Shown here piece after piece: positions 8,781 through 17,093 of a stretch of 64,000 bases of DNA. This DNA comes from G020354785 sp964534745 (GTDB taxonomy: Bacteria; Bacteroidota; Bacteroidia; Bacteroidales; UBA10428). The DNA lies in contig CAZHQW010000009.1 in the NCBI GenBank assembly GCA_964534745.1, positions 15,422 through 79,421 of the forward strand, given 5' to 3'. The notes under the pieces are model-generated. The model was given only the letters and a program-made list of their open reading frames with translations, had not been told where the DNA came from and did no database searches. A program made the translations under genes and the position numbers. Each line of letters opens with the position of its first letter. The stretch's first letter is position 1.

Positions 8781-10970
8781 TCAGAACTGGAAATAGATGA
8801 AAGGCTGAAGTTCTGCTGAGAGGGACTGGTAAATGATAAACACAACAGCTGTGCAGATGATTATTTTCAGCCAGACGGGAGTATTAATGAACCAGTCTCT
8901 GTACCTGACCTTTGTGTTTTCAGGTATCCAGTGTACAAATAATGCAAAAACCATAATAATAAGGACTTTCCAGTAACTTCCTATCATCTGGGGTACCATA
9001 CTTAAATTAAAACTTGAACTCACCTGTGTAAGCAGGTCATATGTACCTTTCATGGATTCGCCCCTGAACCATATTCTTGTAAATGTGATAAAATTAAAAG
9101 TCAGGAAGATGCCCCAGAAATGCACAAGGAAGGGTATTTCGGTTTGATTTTTTATAACATGCAGAAGCAGTGCGAGAATCCAGACAATGGTAACAGTCAG
9201 CCAGAAAATAACAGGAGCTGAATGGAGGCCTGATCCCATTGTTATTATTACTCCTGCCAGACTGACCATCAGGGGTATGAATCCCCATTTGCGCATTATG
9301 CTGAAATTAAATATATAATATCCCGAGGCGCCCAGAAAAGTGAAAAAAGCAACAAGTAAAAAAGGATTATAGGTGTTGTTTAATCCTGTAATATATGTTA
9401 ATGCAACCGAGAATAAGGATAAAAGGAACAAAGCTACTACCGGACTGAGGTAAGTATGGGGTGTTCCCTTTTCAGCTGCCCATTTAATTTTCCAGACGAA
9501 GTAGCTTATAAACCATACCGTGTTCAGAGCTATCCATATAATAAGACTATACGATTCAGACCAGATGGATATTATGCTGCCAGGGAAGGTGTTGTCAGTA
9601 TTGTGTGCTAAACTGAGTCTGCTCATCAGAAATGTTATAAGGGCAGTGAGATTAAGCAAAGAGAAAATAATCCACCGTGCAATTTGCGAATTTCTTTTCC
9701 AGAACTTATATACAACAACGCCTATACCGTTCAGTCCGCCCCAGATTACAAACATCCAGCTCGAACCATGCCATAGTCCTCCCAGGAGCATTGTCATCAT
9801 TATATTGATGTTGGTGCTTATGGTCAGGCGCACACCGGGAAAGATTCTTGTCAGCAGCCATACAAAAAGGATTATTGCTGTAAACAGAGGGGCCAGCCAT
9901 AGCTTGCCTGCAATGAGAATAACAAAGATTAGTATCGTTGTAAGGCTCAGGTAAGTGAAAAAAGAACCTTCCCTGTTACCTCCCATGGGTATGTACAGGT
10001 AATCCTTAAGCCATGACGATAGTGAGATATGCCAGCGCTTCCAGAATTCGCCACAATTTTCTGCCTTATAGGGGGAGTTGAAGTTTTTGGGAAGGTAAAA
10101 GCCCAGCAGCAGGGCTACGCCAATAGCGATATCAGTATATCCCGAAAAATCACAATAAACCTGTATCGAGTATCCGTAGAGTGCAATAAGGTTTTCAAAG
10201 CCCGTATATGTTATAGGATCGGCAAATACCCTGTCAATAAGGTTTACTGCGATGAAATCTCCAACAAACATTTTTTTTGTCAGTCCTTTCAGGATAAGAT
10301 ACAGGCCAAGGCCAAATTCATACCTGGTTAAACTGTATTTTTTGTAAAGCTGGGGAATAAACTGTGATGCCCTGACTATAGGTCCGGCCACAAGCTGTGG
10401 GAAAAATGAAACATAGAATCCGAAGTCAGCTATACTGTTAACGGGCTTGACTTTTTTCATATACACGTCCACAGTGTAGCTTATTGTCTGGAAAGTAAAG
10501 AATGAAATGCCAACAGGGGGCAGTATTTTGCCAAGGTCAAAATGTGTACGCAGCAAAGCATTAGACCATTTGGCCGCATGTGTAACAACTTCAAGATCAG
10601 TATTGAAAACAGCATTGATAGTTTCGGTAAAAAAATAATCATACTTGAAGAATCCAAGCACTCCAAGGTTAAGCAAGACGCTTAGGGCTACGTATAGTTT
10701 TTTAGCGAGCGGGTAACGGGCTTTGTATATTGCTTTGCCTATAAAAAAATTAGAGGTTGTGGAAAAAAGAAGGATAAAGAAAAAGAGCCCTCCTGTTTTA
10801 TAATAAAAGAACAGGCTCACCAGGAAGAGATATGTGTTCCTCAGGGCATTTTTTTTGTAAATCAGCGAGTATATGGCGAGCACGGTCGCATAGAAACCCC
10901 AGAAGTAAAGGCGTGTGAAAAGTAAGGGCGATTCCTGATCGTATAGAAATATGTTTTTCAGGATTTCCAT
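8781..10970 (-). CDS. MBOAT family O-acyltransferase (AlgI/DltB-like), long form
   Basis: A polytopic membrane O-acyltransferase that probably moves acetyl groups across the cytoplasmic membrane for transfer to a cell-surface polysaccharide. Family signatures are FFPQLVAGPIVRASQFIPQL, CDFSGYTDIAIGVALLLG, CGEFWKRWHISLSSWLKDYL and the catalytic-His region LLGGLWHGSSWMFVIWGG. At 729 residues it is much longer than AlgI (~520) or DltB (~400). The extra length is a block of ~150-200 mostly hydrophobic residues between the GLWHG motif and the C-terminal FTRIWFRGESMKGTYDLL, which corresponds to the W-x-FFRA region of AlgI. The next gene upstream, a membrane-anchored SGNH hydrolase, is the expected AlgJ/AlgX-like partner that completes acetyl transfer in the periplasm. 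Confidence 0.9.
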   Translation of the reverse strand: MEILKNIFLYDQESPLLFTRLYFWGFYATVLAIYSLIYKKNALRNTYLFLVSLFFYYKTGGLFFFILLFSTTSNFFIGKAIYKARYPLAKKLYVALSVLLNLGVLGFFKYDYFFTETINAVFNTDLEVVTHAAKWSNALLRTHFDLGKILPPVGISFFTFQTISYTVDVYMKKVKPVNSIADFGFYVSFFPQLVAGPIVRASQFIPQLYKKYSLTRYEFGLGLYLILKGLTKKMFVGDFIAVNLIDRVFADPITYTGFENLIALYGYSIQVYCDFSGYTDIAIGVALLLGFYLPKNFNSPYKAENCGEFWKRWHISLSSWLKDYLYIPMGGNREGSFFTYLSLTTILIFVILIAGKLWLAPLFTAIILFVWLLTRIFPGVRLTISTNINIMMTMLLGGLWHGSSWMFVIWGGLNGIGVVVYKFWKRNSQIARWIIFSLLNLTALITFLMSRLSLAHNTDNTFPGSIISIWSESYSLIIWIALNTVWFISYFVWKIKWAAEKGTPHTYLSPVVALFLLSLFSVALTYITGLNNTYNPFLLVAFFTFLGASGYYIFNFSIMRKWGFIPLMVSLAGVIITMGSGLHSAPVIFWLTVTIVWILALLLHVIKNQTEIPFLVHFWGIFLTFNFITFTRIWFRGESMKGTYDLLTQVSSSFNLSMVPQMIGSYWKVLIIMVFALFVHWIPENTKVRYRDWFINTPVWLKIIICTAVVFIIYQSLSAELQPFIYFQF

Positions 10971-11020
10971 CAGGTTATCAATGAGTTATTTAAGATACTG
11001 CAAGTGCCCATAATGCACAA

Positions 11021-12460
11021 TTATTTCATTCCCATCTTCTCATATTTGTCATATTCATATATAAATGAGTTATAGAACATCTGTGCAATTATCTTTGATC
11101 CGCGGGGATTAAAATGAACGAAGTCTTTTGCAGCAAGGGGAGGTTCGGCGAATACCCAGCTTGGCATTGAATTTTTTCCTCCCATGGCCTCGTACATATC
11201 CCAGTATGCGGCACCGGCGCGGAATGTAGCATCTTTTAATGCTTTCCTTACTTTATTCAGATTAGGATAGGTTATATACTTGTCTTTTTCCTTGACCGAC
11301 ATGTCGGCAACGCCAATAACAATTATGCATACACCGGGGCATACCTCCTTAATTCTTATAAGCTGGCTGTAAAACCAGTTTTCATAAAATTTGTAATTTT
11401 CGACTATATAAGGCACAACGTTACCTCCGAACTGGAGAATTATCAATTTAACATTTAATAATTTATACATCTCCTCCAGCATATCGCTGTTAATTTTAGT
11501 GAATACTATTCCAGAACATCCCCTCATTGCGACGTTGTCGACAGCAACCCCCGATTTACCGTCCAGTGCCAATCCATATATTTCAGGACTGTGGCTGCCT
11601 TTGAATGTTAGTTTTAAAGATGACCGGGGTTCATCAAAGGTCCATTTTATGACGTTCAATCTGTGAGTCGGAGGAATGAGGTCTGCGTCAATAAGTGTAT
11701 TATGGCTGTAAATTTCATTTATAAACGGTGCATTGTTATACCCGTAGAAAATGCGGCACTGGGTGAAGTGTTTTGTGTTGCCGTATGAGTATTTCGATTC
11801 TTCAAATGATACCCATGCCTCGTAATTTGATGTGTCATCAGCCGCTCCGTATTCCCTGTATGGCGAAAACATGCAGAAACTTCCCAGCACCCCGTACCTG
11901 GTGTGTATAATTGTAGAGTCAGGGTCCCCATAAATTGTATACCTGTGCCAGTTACCGGAACTTTCCTGTATCATTGAAAATCTATACTCATACAGCTGCG
12001 AGGCAGGTACCAGTCCGATCCCCGAGCCCCCGAACCTTTTCTGCAACTTATTTCTCATAATGCAGGTCATCCTGTCTCCTTCAATCTGGGAATCGCCATA
12101 GTGCATTATCCTTATAAGCTTTCCGGATGTTTTTATATCTTTAAGTGCTTTAAATACCGGGAAAAGCACAGTGTTATCGCCGTGGGGATATTCAATTTTG
12201 TGTATGCTTTTTATCAGGCTGTCGGCATTTGCCCTGAGTGTATCGGAGATGATTGAATCTGTAAGGAGCTCATTTTTATTTATTATGTCAGAAATATCGG
12301 CATACCTGACTCTTTTTTTTGAAAAGATATCTTCTGCTGAAAAGAACTTAAGCCTGAATTTTTTGGTTATGTAAATTCCGTTCTCAGGGAAATACAGGGC
12401 TATTGCAAATAACAGAAGGAAGACTGACAGGATAAAGAATAATATTTTGTAAGGTTTCAT
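11021..12460 (-). CDS. SGNH/GDSL-hydrolase-fold protein, probable polysaccharide O-acetyltransferase partner
   Basis: A 479-residue protein with a single N-terminal membrane anchor (ILFFILSVFLLLFAIALYF) and a periplasmic SGNH domain. Block I is RIMHYGDSQIEGDR (Ser124), block III is LQFGGNVVPYIVENY, and block V is AKDFVHFNPRG with Asp446-x-x-His449, completing a Ser-His-Asp triad. The region between blocks I and III is long and beta-rich, as in the two-domain SGNH proteins that Bacteroidota pair with MBOAT acyltransferases. The MBOAT gene follows 50 bp downstream. It probably transfers acetyl from the MBOAT protein to an exported glycan; free esterase activity is an alternative. It starts 13 bp after the MltD gene, so it probably shares the par/MltD transcript. 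Confidence 0.8.
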   Translation of the reverse strand: MKPYKILFFILSVFLLLFAIALYFPENGIYITKKFRLKFFSAEDIFSKKRVRYADISDIINKNELLTDSIISDTLRANADSLIKSIHKIEYPHGDNTVLFPVFKALKDIKTSGKLIRIMHYGDSQIEGDRMTCIMRNKLQKRFGGSGIGLVPASQLYEYRFSMIQESSGNWHRYTIYGDPDSTIIHTRYGVLGSFCMFSPYREYGAADDTSNYEAWVSFEESKYSYGNTKHFTQCRIFYGYNNAPFINEIYSHNTLIDADLIPPTHRLNVIKWTFDEPRSSLKLTFKGSHSPEIYGLALDGKSGVAVDNVAMRGCSGIVFTKINSDMLEEMYKLLNVKLIILQFGGNVVPYIVENYKFYENWFYSQLIRIKEVCPGVCIIVIGVADMSVKEKDKYITYPNLNKVRKALKDATFRAGAAYWDMYEAMGGKNSMPSWVFAEPPLAAKDFVHFNPRGSKIIAQMFYNSFIYEYDKYEKMGMK

Positions 12461-12473
12461 GTCGTCCTGTTGA

Positions 12474-14048
12474 CTAGCTCTTGGGTTTTATTTTCAGGCG
12501 CTGTCCAGGTTTTATTTTTGCAGGATCAGAAATATTGTTTAATCTCATAATATCGGAATCAGAAATACCCGGGTATTGTTTTGCAATATCCCATAAAGTA
12601 TCTCCTGATCTTACCGTATAATAGACATAATCGCCACTCTCAGCCGGGGTTGTATTGGCGGTTTCTGAATTTACGGTTACCGGTGCGCCTATCATTTTTT
12701 GTTTCTCGGCAAAGGTCATTGAATTTATTTTCTGGTATTTGCTGACCTTATTTTTGGGAACATAGACCACAAGGTTCTGACCGCTTCTTATCAAATTACG
12801 CCTTATATTGTTCCAGTATCTGAGGTCGGATACCCTGACATTATACCATTCGGCAATATATCCCAGGTTGTCTCCTGATTTTACTTTATAATAAAGCCTG
12901 GCATAATTGTCGGGGGGTGGTTCATGCGAGTATCTGGATGCAGTATAGATAGTGGGACTGGTAATAATTTTTTCAGGGTTAAAATATACAGAATCTTTAT
13001 ACGCAAATATTGAATCCTCCAAATCAATAAACCTGGAAATATAATCATGGGGTAACCTCAGCGGGTAACTTTTATCTTTGGCAGGTATAATGTCGGTACG
13101 ATACTGGGGATTCATATCCCTTAAAAGTTTTATTGGCATTCCCAGAACTTCGGATACCTGCATAAGATGCAATTCCTTGGTAATCATTACAGTATCATTG
13201 GCAAGCGAAAGTTCAATTTTACGGGGTGTCAGATTATGTTCATTATAGTAATTCATTGTATATGTAGCAGCGATGTATGCAGGTACATGGCCTCGGGTTT
13301 CCCTGGGGAGGTAAAAATATATATCCCAGTAGTTACTTTTTCCCCCGGAACGCCGTATGGCCCTGTTGACATTCCCGGGGCCGCAATTATAGGCTGCAAC
13401 AACAAGAATCCAGTCATTGTAAATATTATAAAGGTCTTTTATGAATCGGGCTGCTGCATGGGTGGATTTTATGGGATCCCTTCTTTCGTCTACAATGGAG
13501 TTTATTGTAAGTCCGTATAATCTGCCTGTCCCGTACATGAACTGCCATAAACCTACTGCCCTTGCCCTGGAATATGCCCTCGGATTCAAGGCAGATTCAA
13601 TTATTGACATGTATTTCAGTTCATTAGGAATGTCATAGCTGTCAAAAATTTCATCGAAAATGGGGAAATAATACTGGGCAAGGCCCAGCATCACTTCAAC
13701 TGACTGCCTTTTTTTACAGGTATATACTTCGATGTATTTCCTTACTATGGTATTATATGAAAGATCCACGACAGAGGGTATACTTGAGATCCTTGCAATA
13801 TATACTGAATCTGGAAAATCGGGAATAATTGTGTCTGCCAGCACCGCATACGAGGAAGTATCAGATAATAGAGAATTGTTTATGTACCAGAGGTTCAGCA
13901 TACTGTCGAGGTTGGATTCGAAGTTGGATACTACGATCTCGGAATCGTATCTTTCAACGTCAAGGGTGTCTGTTTTCAGATCTCCAGCAAATGTGTTAAA
14001 AACAATGATCAGGGTCCCAATTAATAGTAATCCATGTCTTTTATCCAT
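12474..14048 (-). CDS. mltD: membrane-bound lytic murein transglycosylase D-like, SLT plus two LysM domains
   Basis: A 524-residue exported peptidoglycan lytic transglycosylase that cleaves the MurNAc-GlcNAc bond, forming 1,6-anhydroMurNAc. An N-terminal signal (LLLIGTLIIVFNTFAGD) is followed by an acidic linker and the SLT domain with ELKYMSIIESALNPRA (catalytic Glu151), AVGLWQFMYGTGRLYGL and VAAYNCGPGNVNRAIRRSGG, which are diagnostic of the MltD group. Two LysM glycan-binding repeats follow (YYKVKSGDNLGYIAEWYNV ~388-435; YYTVRSGDTLWDIAKQYPG ~477-522). The gene is 14 bp downstream of the DUF5683 gene in the parA-parB run. This order puts septal wall remodelling next to chromosome partitioning. 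Confidence 0.93.
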   Translation of the reverse strand: MDKRHGLLLIGTLIIVFNTFAGDLKTDTLDVERYDSEIVVSNFESNLDSMLNLWYINNSLLSDTSSYAVLADTIIPDFPDSVYIARISSIPSVVDLSYNTIVRKYIEVYTCKKRQSVEVMLGLAQYYFPIFDEIFDSYDIPNELKYMSIIESALNPRAYSRARAVGLWQFMYGTGRLYGLTINSIVDERRDPIKSTHAAARFIKDLYNIYNDWILVVAAYNCGPGNVNRAIRRSGGKSNYWDIYFYLPRETRGHVPAYIAATYTMNYYNEHNLTPRKIELSLANDTVMITKELHLMQVSEVLGMPIKLLRDMNPQYRTDIIPAKDKSYPLRLPHDYISRFIDLEDSIFAYKDSVYFNPEKIITSPTIYTASRYSHEPPPDNYARLYYKVKSGDNLGYIAEWYNVRVSDLRYWNNIRRNLIRSGQNLVVYVPKNKVSKYQKINSMTFAEKQKMIGAPVTVNSETANTTPAESGDYVYYTVRSGDTLWDIAKQYPGISDSDIMRLNNISDPAKIKPGQRLKIKPKS

Positions 14049-14062
14049 AGTATTCAGAATAA

Positions 14063-14674
14063 TTAAAACTTAATACTTAATCTTATTCCCATTGAGCTTG
14101 CATATAAGTCATTACTGATTGTAACCGGACTTAAATTAAAACTTATATCGTCGGAAACATCATAATTAAGAAAATGTGCATCAATCATGGCATCGATAAT
14201 ATTAAGGAAATATATGGCCGCTATGCCGACAAGGCAATAATCCTTATATCTCCTGGCGCCGTTCCTGGCTACTTCAAGTGTTTTAACAATATCTGCGCTA
14301 GGTATCAGCCTCCCCCTGAATTCATAGGATGTCGGCTGTGGCTCCATATAATATACCTCGATATAGGCATCATTTAAATCGTCATAAAAGCTTTTGTAAT
14401 ATAGATACATGAATATGACAGCACCTCCTATGCCATAAATGATAGGCACTTTCCAGTATTTGCGGTTATAGATCTGTCCGAGTCCGGGCAGCACAGCCGA
14501 ATAAAGCTGGGCCTTGATGGGGGAATGCCTGCTTACAAAGGCCGAATCGTATAATAGTTGCTGGGATTGCGCATAAATATTTCCGGAGGGGTAGGATACC
14601 AGACCTATTATAATACAGAAAATAAATTTATACAAATGTAAGCTGCGTAATTTAAAAATATCATTCAGGCGCAC
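14063..14674 (-). CDS. DUF5683 domain membrane protein
   Basis: A 203-residue protein with an N-terminal signal-like helix (YKFIFCIIIGLVSYPSGNIYAQ) and the DUF5683 core SPIKAQLYSAVLPGLGQIYNRKYWKVPIIYGIGG, followed by a membrane stretch and a second pair of helices (RYKDYCLVGIAAIYFLNIIDAMIDAHFLNYDVSD). The PGLGQ-x-YN-x-KYWK motif is typical. The family is characteristically encoded between parB and a lytic transglycosylase in Bacteroidota, as here, and its function is unknown. It starts four bases after the parB stop, so it is translationally linked to parB. A role in coupling segregation to the envelope is only suggested by the order. Confidence 0.85.
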   Translation of the reverse strand: MRLNDIFKLRSLHLYKFIFCIIIGLVSYPSGNIYAQSQQLLYDSAFVSRHSPIKAQLYSAVLPGLGQIYNRKYWKVPIIYGIGGAVIFMYLYYKSFYDDLNDAYIEVYYMEPQPTSYEFRGRLIPSADIVKTLEVARNGARRYKDYCLVGIAAIYFLNIIDAMIDAHFLNYDVSDDISFNLSPVTISNDLYASSMGIRLSIKF

Positions 14675-14678
14675 AATA

Positions 14679-15563
14679 TTATTTCATTTTTAAGCTGTCA
14701 AAGATAGCTATAATTCTTTCCAGTTCTTCATCAGAGTTAAAAGATATAACGATTTTGCCGGCTCCTTTATTGTTTCGTTTAAAGTCTATGCTAGTCTTGA
14801 AAAACTCTGAAAGATGCACCTTAAGGTCGTCGTATTCTTTTGGCTGTCCGTATGTTTTTAATTTCTGATCTTCGGGTTTGTCTTTTAGTTTATTTATTTT
14901 TCTTGCCAGTTCTTCTACTTTTCTAACAGACAGATCTTCGTCAACAATCTTGTAATATAATCTGAGCTGGTCATTGGTATCTTCGATATTAACAAGGGCG
15001 CGTGCATGGCCCATTGATATTTTATTATCTTTTAATCCGAGCTGAATTTCAGGCGGAAGCTTTAGCAGCCTAAGGTAGTTGGTGACGGTTGTTCTTTTTT
15101 TACCGACGCGCTGGCTAAGATCTTCCTGGGTAAGGTTGCATTCTTCGGTAAGCCTCTGGTAGCTTATAGCGACATCGATAGCATTCAGGTCCTCACGCTG
15201 GATATTCTCAACAAGCGCCATTTCCAGCATATTCTGGTCATTTGCTATGCGGACAAACGCAGGTATTTTCTTTATACCCGCTATTTTTGCTGCTCTAAGC
15301 CTTCTTTCTCCGGTAATTAACTGGTATTTGTTATCATCTATTTCCCTGACAGTTATAGGTACGACAATCCCCAGTTCCTTTATCGATGAGGCTAATTCGT
15401 TAAGTGATTCCTCGTCGATTTTTGAACGGGGCTGAAAGGGATTCAGTTCTATCCTGTCTATAAATATTTCTGTGCCACCGCTTATTTTGCCGATTAGTAG
15501 CTCTTTGTCCTCTTCATCTATTAAAGCGCCTAATCCTCTTCCTAATGCATTTTTTCTGGCCAT
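14679..15563 (-). CDS. parB: chromosome-partitioning protein ParB/Spo0J
   Basis: A 294-residue ParB. The N-terminal ParB/Srx nuclease-like domain has IDRIELNPFQPRSKID and the CTP-binding motif TGERRLRAAK (~86-95). The central helix-turn-helix is LTQEDLSQRVGKKRTTVTNY, preceded by EMALVENIQREDLNAI. The C-terminal dimerisation domain is KGAGKIVISFNSDEELERI. It loads onto parS sites as a CTP-dependent sliding clamp and is separated by ParA. No parS-like palindrome is evident in the window. Four bases separate it from parA and from the DUF5683 gene. Confidence 0.96.
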   Translation of the reverse strand: MARKNALGRGLGALIDEEDKELLIGKISGGTEIFIDRIELNPFQPRSKIDEESLNELASSIKELGIVVPITVREIDDNKYQLITGERRLRAAKIAGIKKIPAFVRIANDQNMLEMALVENIQREDLNAIDVAISYQRLTEECNLTQEDLSQRVGKKRTTVTNYLRLLKLPPEIQLGLKDNKISMGHARALVNIEDTNDQLRLYYKIVDEDLSVRKVEELARKINKLKDKPEDQKLKTYGQPKEYDDLKVHLSEFFKTSIDFKRNNKGAGKIVISFNSDEELERIIAIFDSLKMK

Positions 15564-15567
15564 ATTA

Positions 15568-16368
15568 TTACTCGATTATTTTATCTTCATTACTAATTTT
15601 TGTTTCATTGTTTTTTTGCAGAAGCTCACGTGCAAGGTTAAGGTAATTGACTGAGCCCTTGGAGTCGGCATCATAAAGGACGACAGGCTTACCGAAACTT
15701 GGTGATTCGGTCAGTTTTATATTGCGCTGGATTATAGTATCGAAGACCATTTGCTGGAAGTGTTTTCTAACTTCCTCAACAACCTGGTTTGACAGTCGCA
15801 GGCGGGCATCATACATAGTTAGCAGGAAGCCCTCAATTTCAAGGTCCGGATTTAACCGGCCCTGGATTATTTTAACAGTATTAAGCAGTTTTCCCAATCC
15901 TTCAAGCGCAAAATATTCACACTGAACGGGTATGATGACTGAATCGGCTGCAGTGAGTGCATTTACAGTTATAAGTCCCAATGACGGAGAACAGTCTATT
16001 AAAATAAAATCATAGGGAATGGTTATTTTATGAAGCACTTCTTTAAACATTTTTTCCCTGTTTGGCATATTCAGCATCTCTATTTCAGCTCCAACAAGGT
16101 CTATGTGTGATGGTATAAGATCCAGCCCCTCGATTTCTGAAGTTAAAATAATGTCATTCGGATTTACTTCATTTATCAGGCATTCATATATGCTTGTTTT
16201 TATGTTCCTGACATCAAAGCCTATTCCCGATGTAGCATTTGCCTGTGGATCAGCATCTATAAGCAAAACTTTCTTTTCGAGTACCGCCAGGCTGGCAGCC
16301 AGATTTATTGCCGATGTTGTTTTGCCTACACCTCCCTTTTGGTTTGCTATTGCTATTATTTTACCCAT
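15568..16368 (-). CDS. parA: chromosome-partitioning ATPase ParA/Soj
   Basis: A 266-residue P-loop ATPase of the MinD/ParA group. The deviant Walker A is ANQKGGVGKTTSAINLAASL (~8-27), Walker A' is VLLIDADPQANAT and Walker B is DFILIDCSPSLGLITVNAL. It binds nucleoid DNA as an ATP dimer and moves ParB-bound origins. It is the first gene of the minus-strand partition/envelope run; a TACTTTTG -7 element lies ~50 bp upstream (16419-16426). The length matches chromosomal Soj proteins, and there is no N-terminal HTH extension of the plasmid type. Confidence 0.96.
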   Translation of the reverse strand: MGKIIAIANQKGGVGKTTSAINLAASLAVLEKKVLLIDADPQANATSGIGFDVRNIKTSIYECLINEVNPNDIILTSEIEGLDLIPSHIDLVGAEIEMLNMPNREKMFKEVLHKITIPYDFILIDCSPSLGLITVNALTAADSVIIPVQCEYFALEGLGKLLNTVKIIQGRLNPDLEIEGFLLTMYDARLRLSNQVVEEVRKHFQQMVFDTIIQRNIKLTESPSFGKPVVLYDADSKGSVNYLNLARELLQKNNETKISNEDKIIE

Positions 16369-16418
16369 TGAAATGCCGGTTTTTATAACAGATTATAATT
16401 TTATTTTGCTCAGACGTT

Positions 16419-16426
16419 CAAAAGTA
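16419..16426 (-). promoter_or_regulatory. putative -7 element for the parA run
   Basis: On the minus strand this reads TACTTTTG, an exact match to the Bacteroidota TAnnTTTG -7 consensus, with a start site expected near 16412 and a leader of ~44 nt before parA. No convincing TTTG -33 box is found at 19-21 bp, so the call rests on the -7 box and position. Confidence 0.45.
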
Positions 16427-16594
16427 GTATTTTAAAAAATCAATGGATTTTTAATGAGTTTTTGTTTTGTAAACAATTCCGTCTCTTTTATTAACACGTT
16501 ATTAACAATCACTAATAGGTTAATTACTTTTTAAATATCCTTCAGGCAAGCTAAAAACAAGAGATAATATTTAGTAATTGGAGATGTTTAATTC

Positions 16595-16972
16595 TTAGTC
16601 GTTTTCAATAAAATCGAATTTCAGCTCACTAAGTTCTTCGAGGCTTCTTCCGGCTTCAAGCATCGATTCATCCTCATGATCGTAATACCATTTAATCTTT
16701 ATTTCGGCATCAGACTCTTTCAGATCCTTACATTTTGAGAGTATCATCAGGAAATACTTGAGTGAAGAGGTATTAAAGTAGTCAAACCTGAATTTAAACT
16801 CGGTAAGTTGATTCGGATTTTTAATATATTCATCAAGCCATTTTACTATTGGTTCATAAAACTCGTTTGCATTTTCAGGTCTTGATATGCCTGATATTTC
16901 AAAGATTCTTTTTTGCGGATTTAGAACGACCCTGGGAGAAAAATCTGTTGCTTCTACGGTATATGCTTTCAT
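16595..16972 (-). CDS. SiaC-like regulatory phosphoprotein (DUF1987)
   Basis: A 125-residue single-domain protein. The order TDFSPRVVLNPQKRIFEISGISRPENA, then FYEPIVKWLDEYI, then FRFDYFNTSSLKYFLMIL is the DUF1987/SiaC family. In Pseudomonas, SiaC is phosphorylated on Thr68 by the SiaB kinase, dephosphorylated by SiaA, and when unphosphorylated activates the diguanylate cyclase SiaD. Here the Thr in FNTSS is also residue 68. No siaA, siaB or GGDEF gene is adjacent, so partners must be elsewhere or different. It appears monocistronic, with ~226 bp to parA and ~120 bp to the next gene. Confidence 0.8.
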   Translation of the reverse strand: MKAYTVEATDFSPRVVLNPQKRIFEISGISRPENANEFYEPIVKWLDEYIKNPNQLTEFKFRFDYFNTSSLKYFLMILSKCKDLKESDAEIKIKWYYDHEDESMLEAGRSLEELSELKFDFIEND

Positions 16973-17093
16973 GGGTTTATGATTTATTTAAATATACAAA
17001 AAATTGAAATATCTGGTAATTAAATAAACAATTAATTGGCTTATCCTTTTTAATATTAGTTAAAAGTAATTAATAAAAATAGAAAATTTAAAT

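Noticed and set aside
15626..15633. CACGTG core as a possible parS site within parA
   Set aside because: The flanks (AGCT and CAAG) do not form the TGTTNCACGTGNAACA palindrome, so it is probably a chance hexamer.
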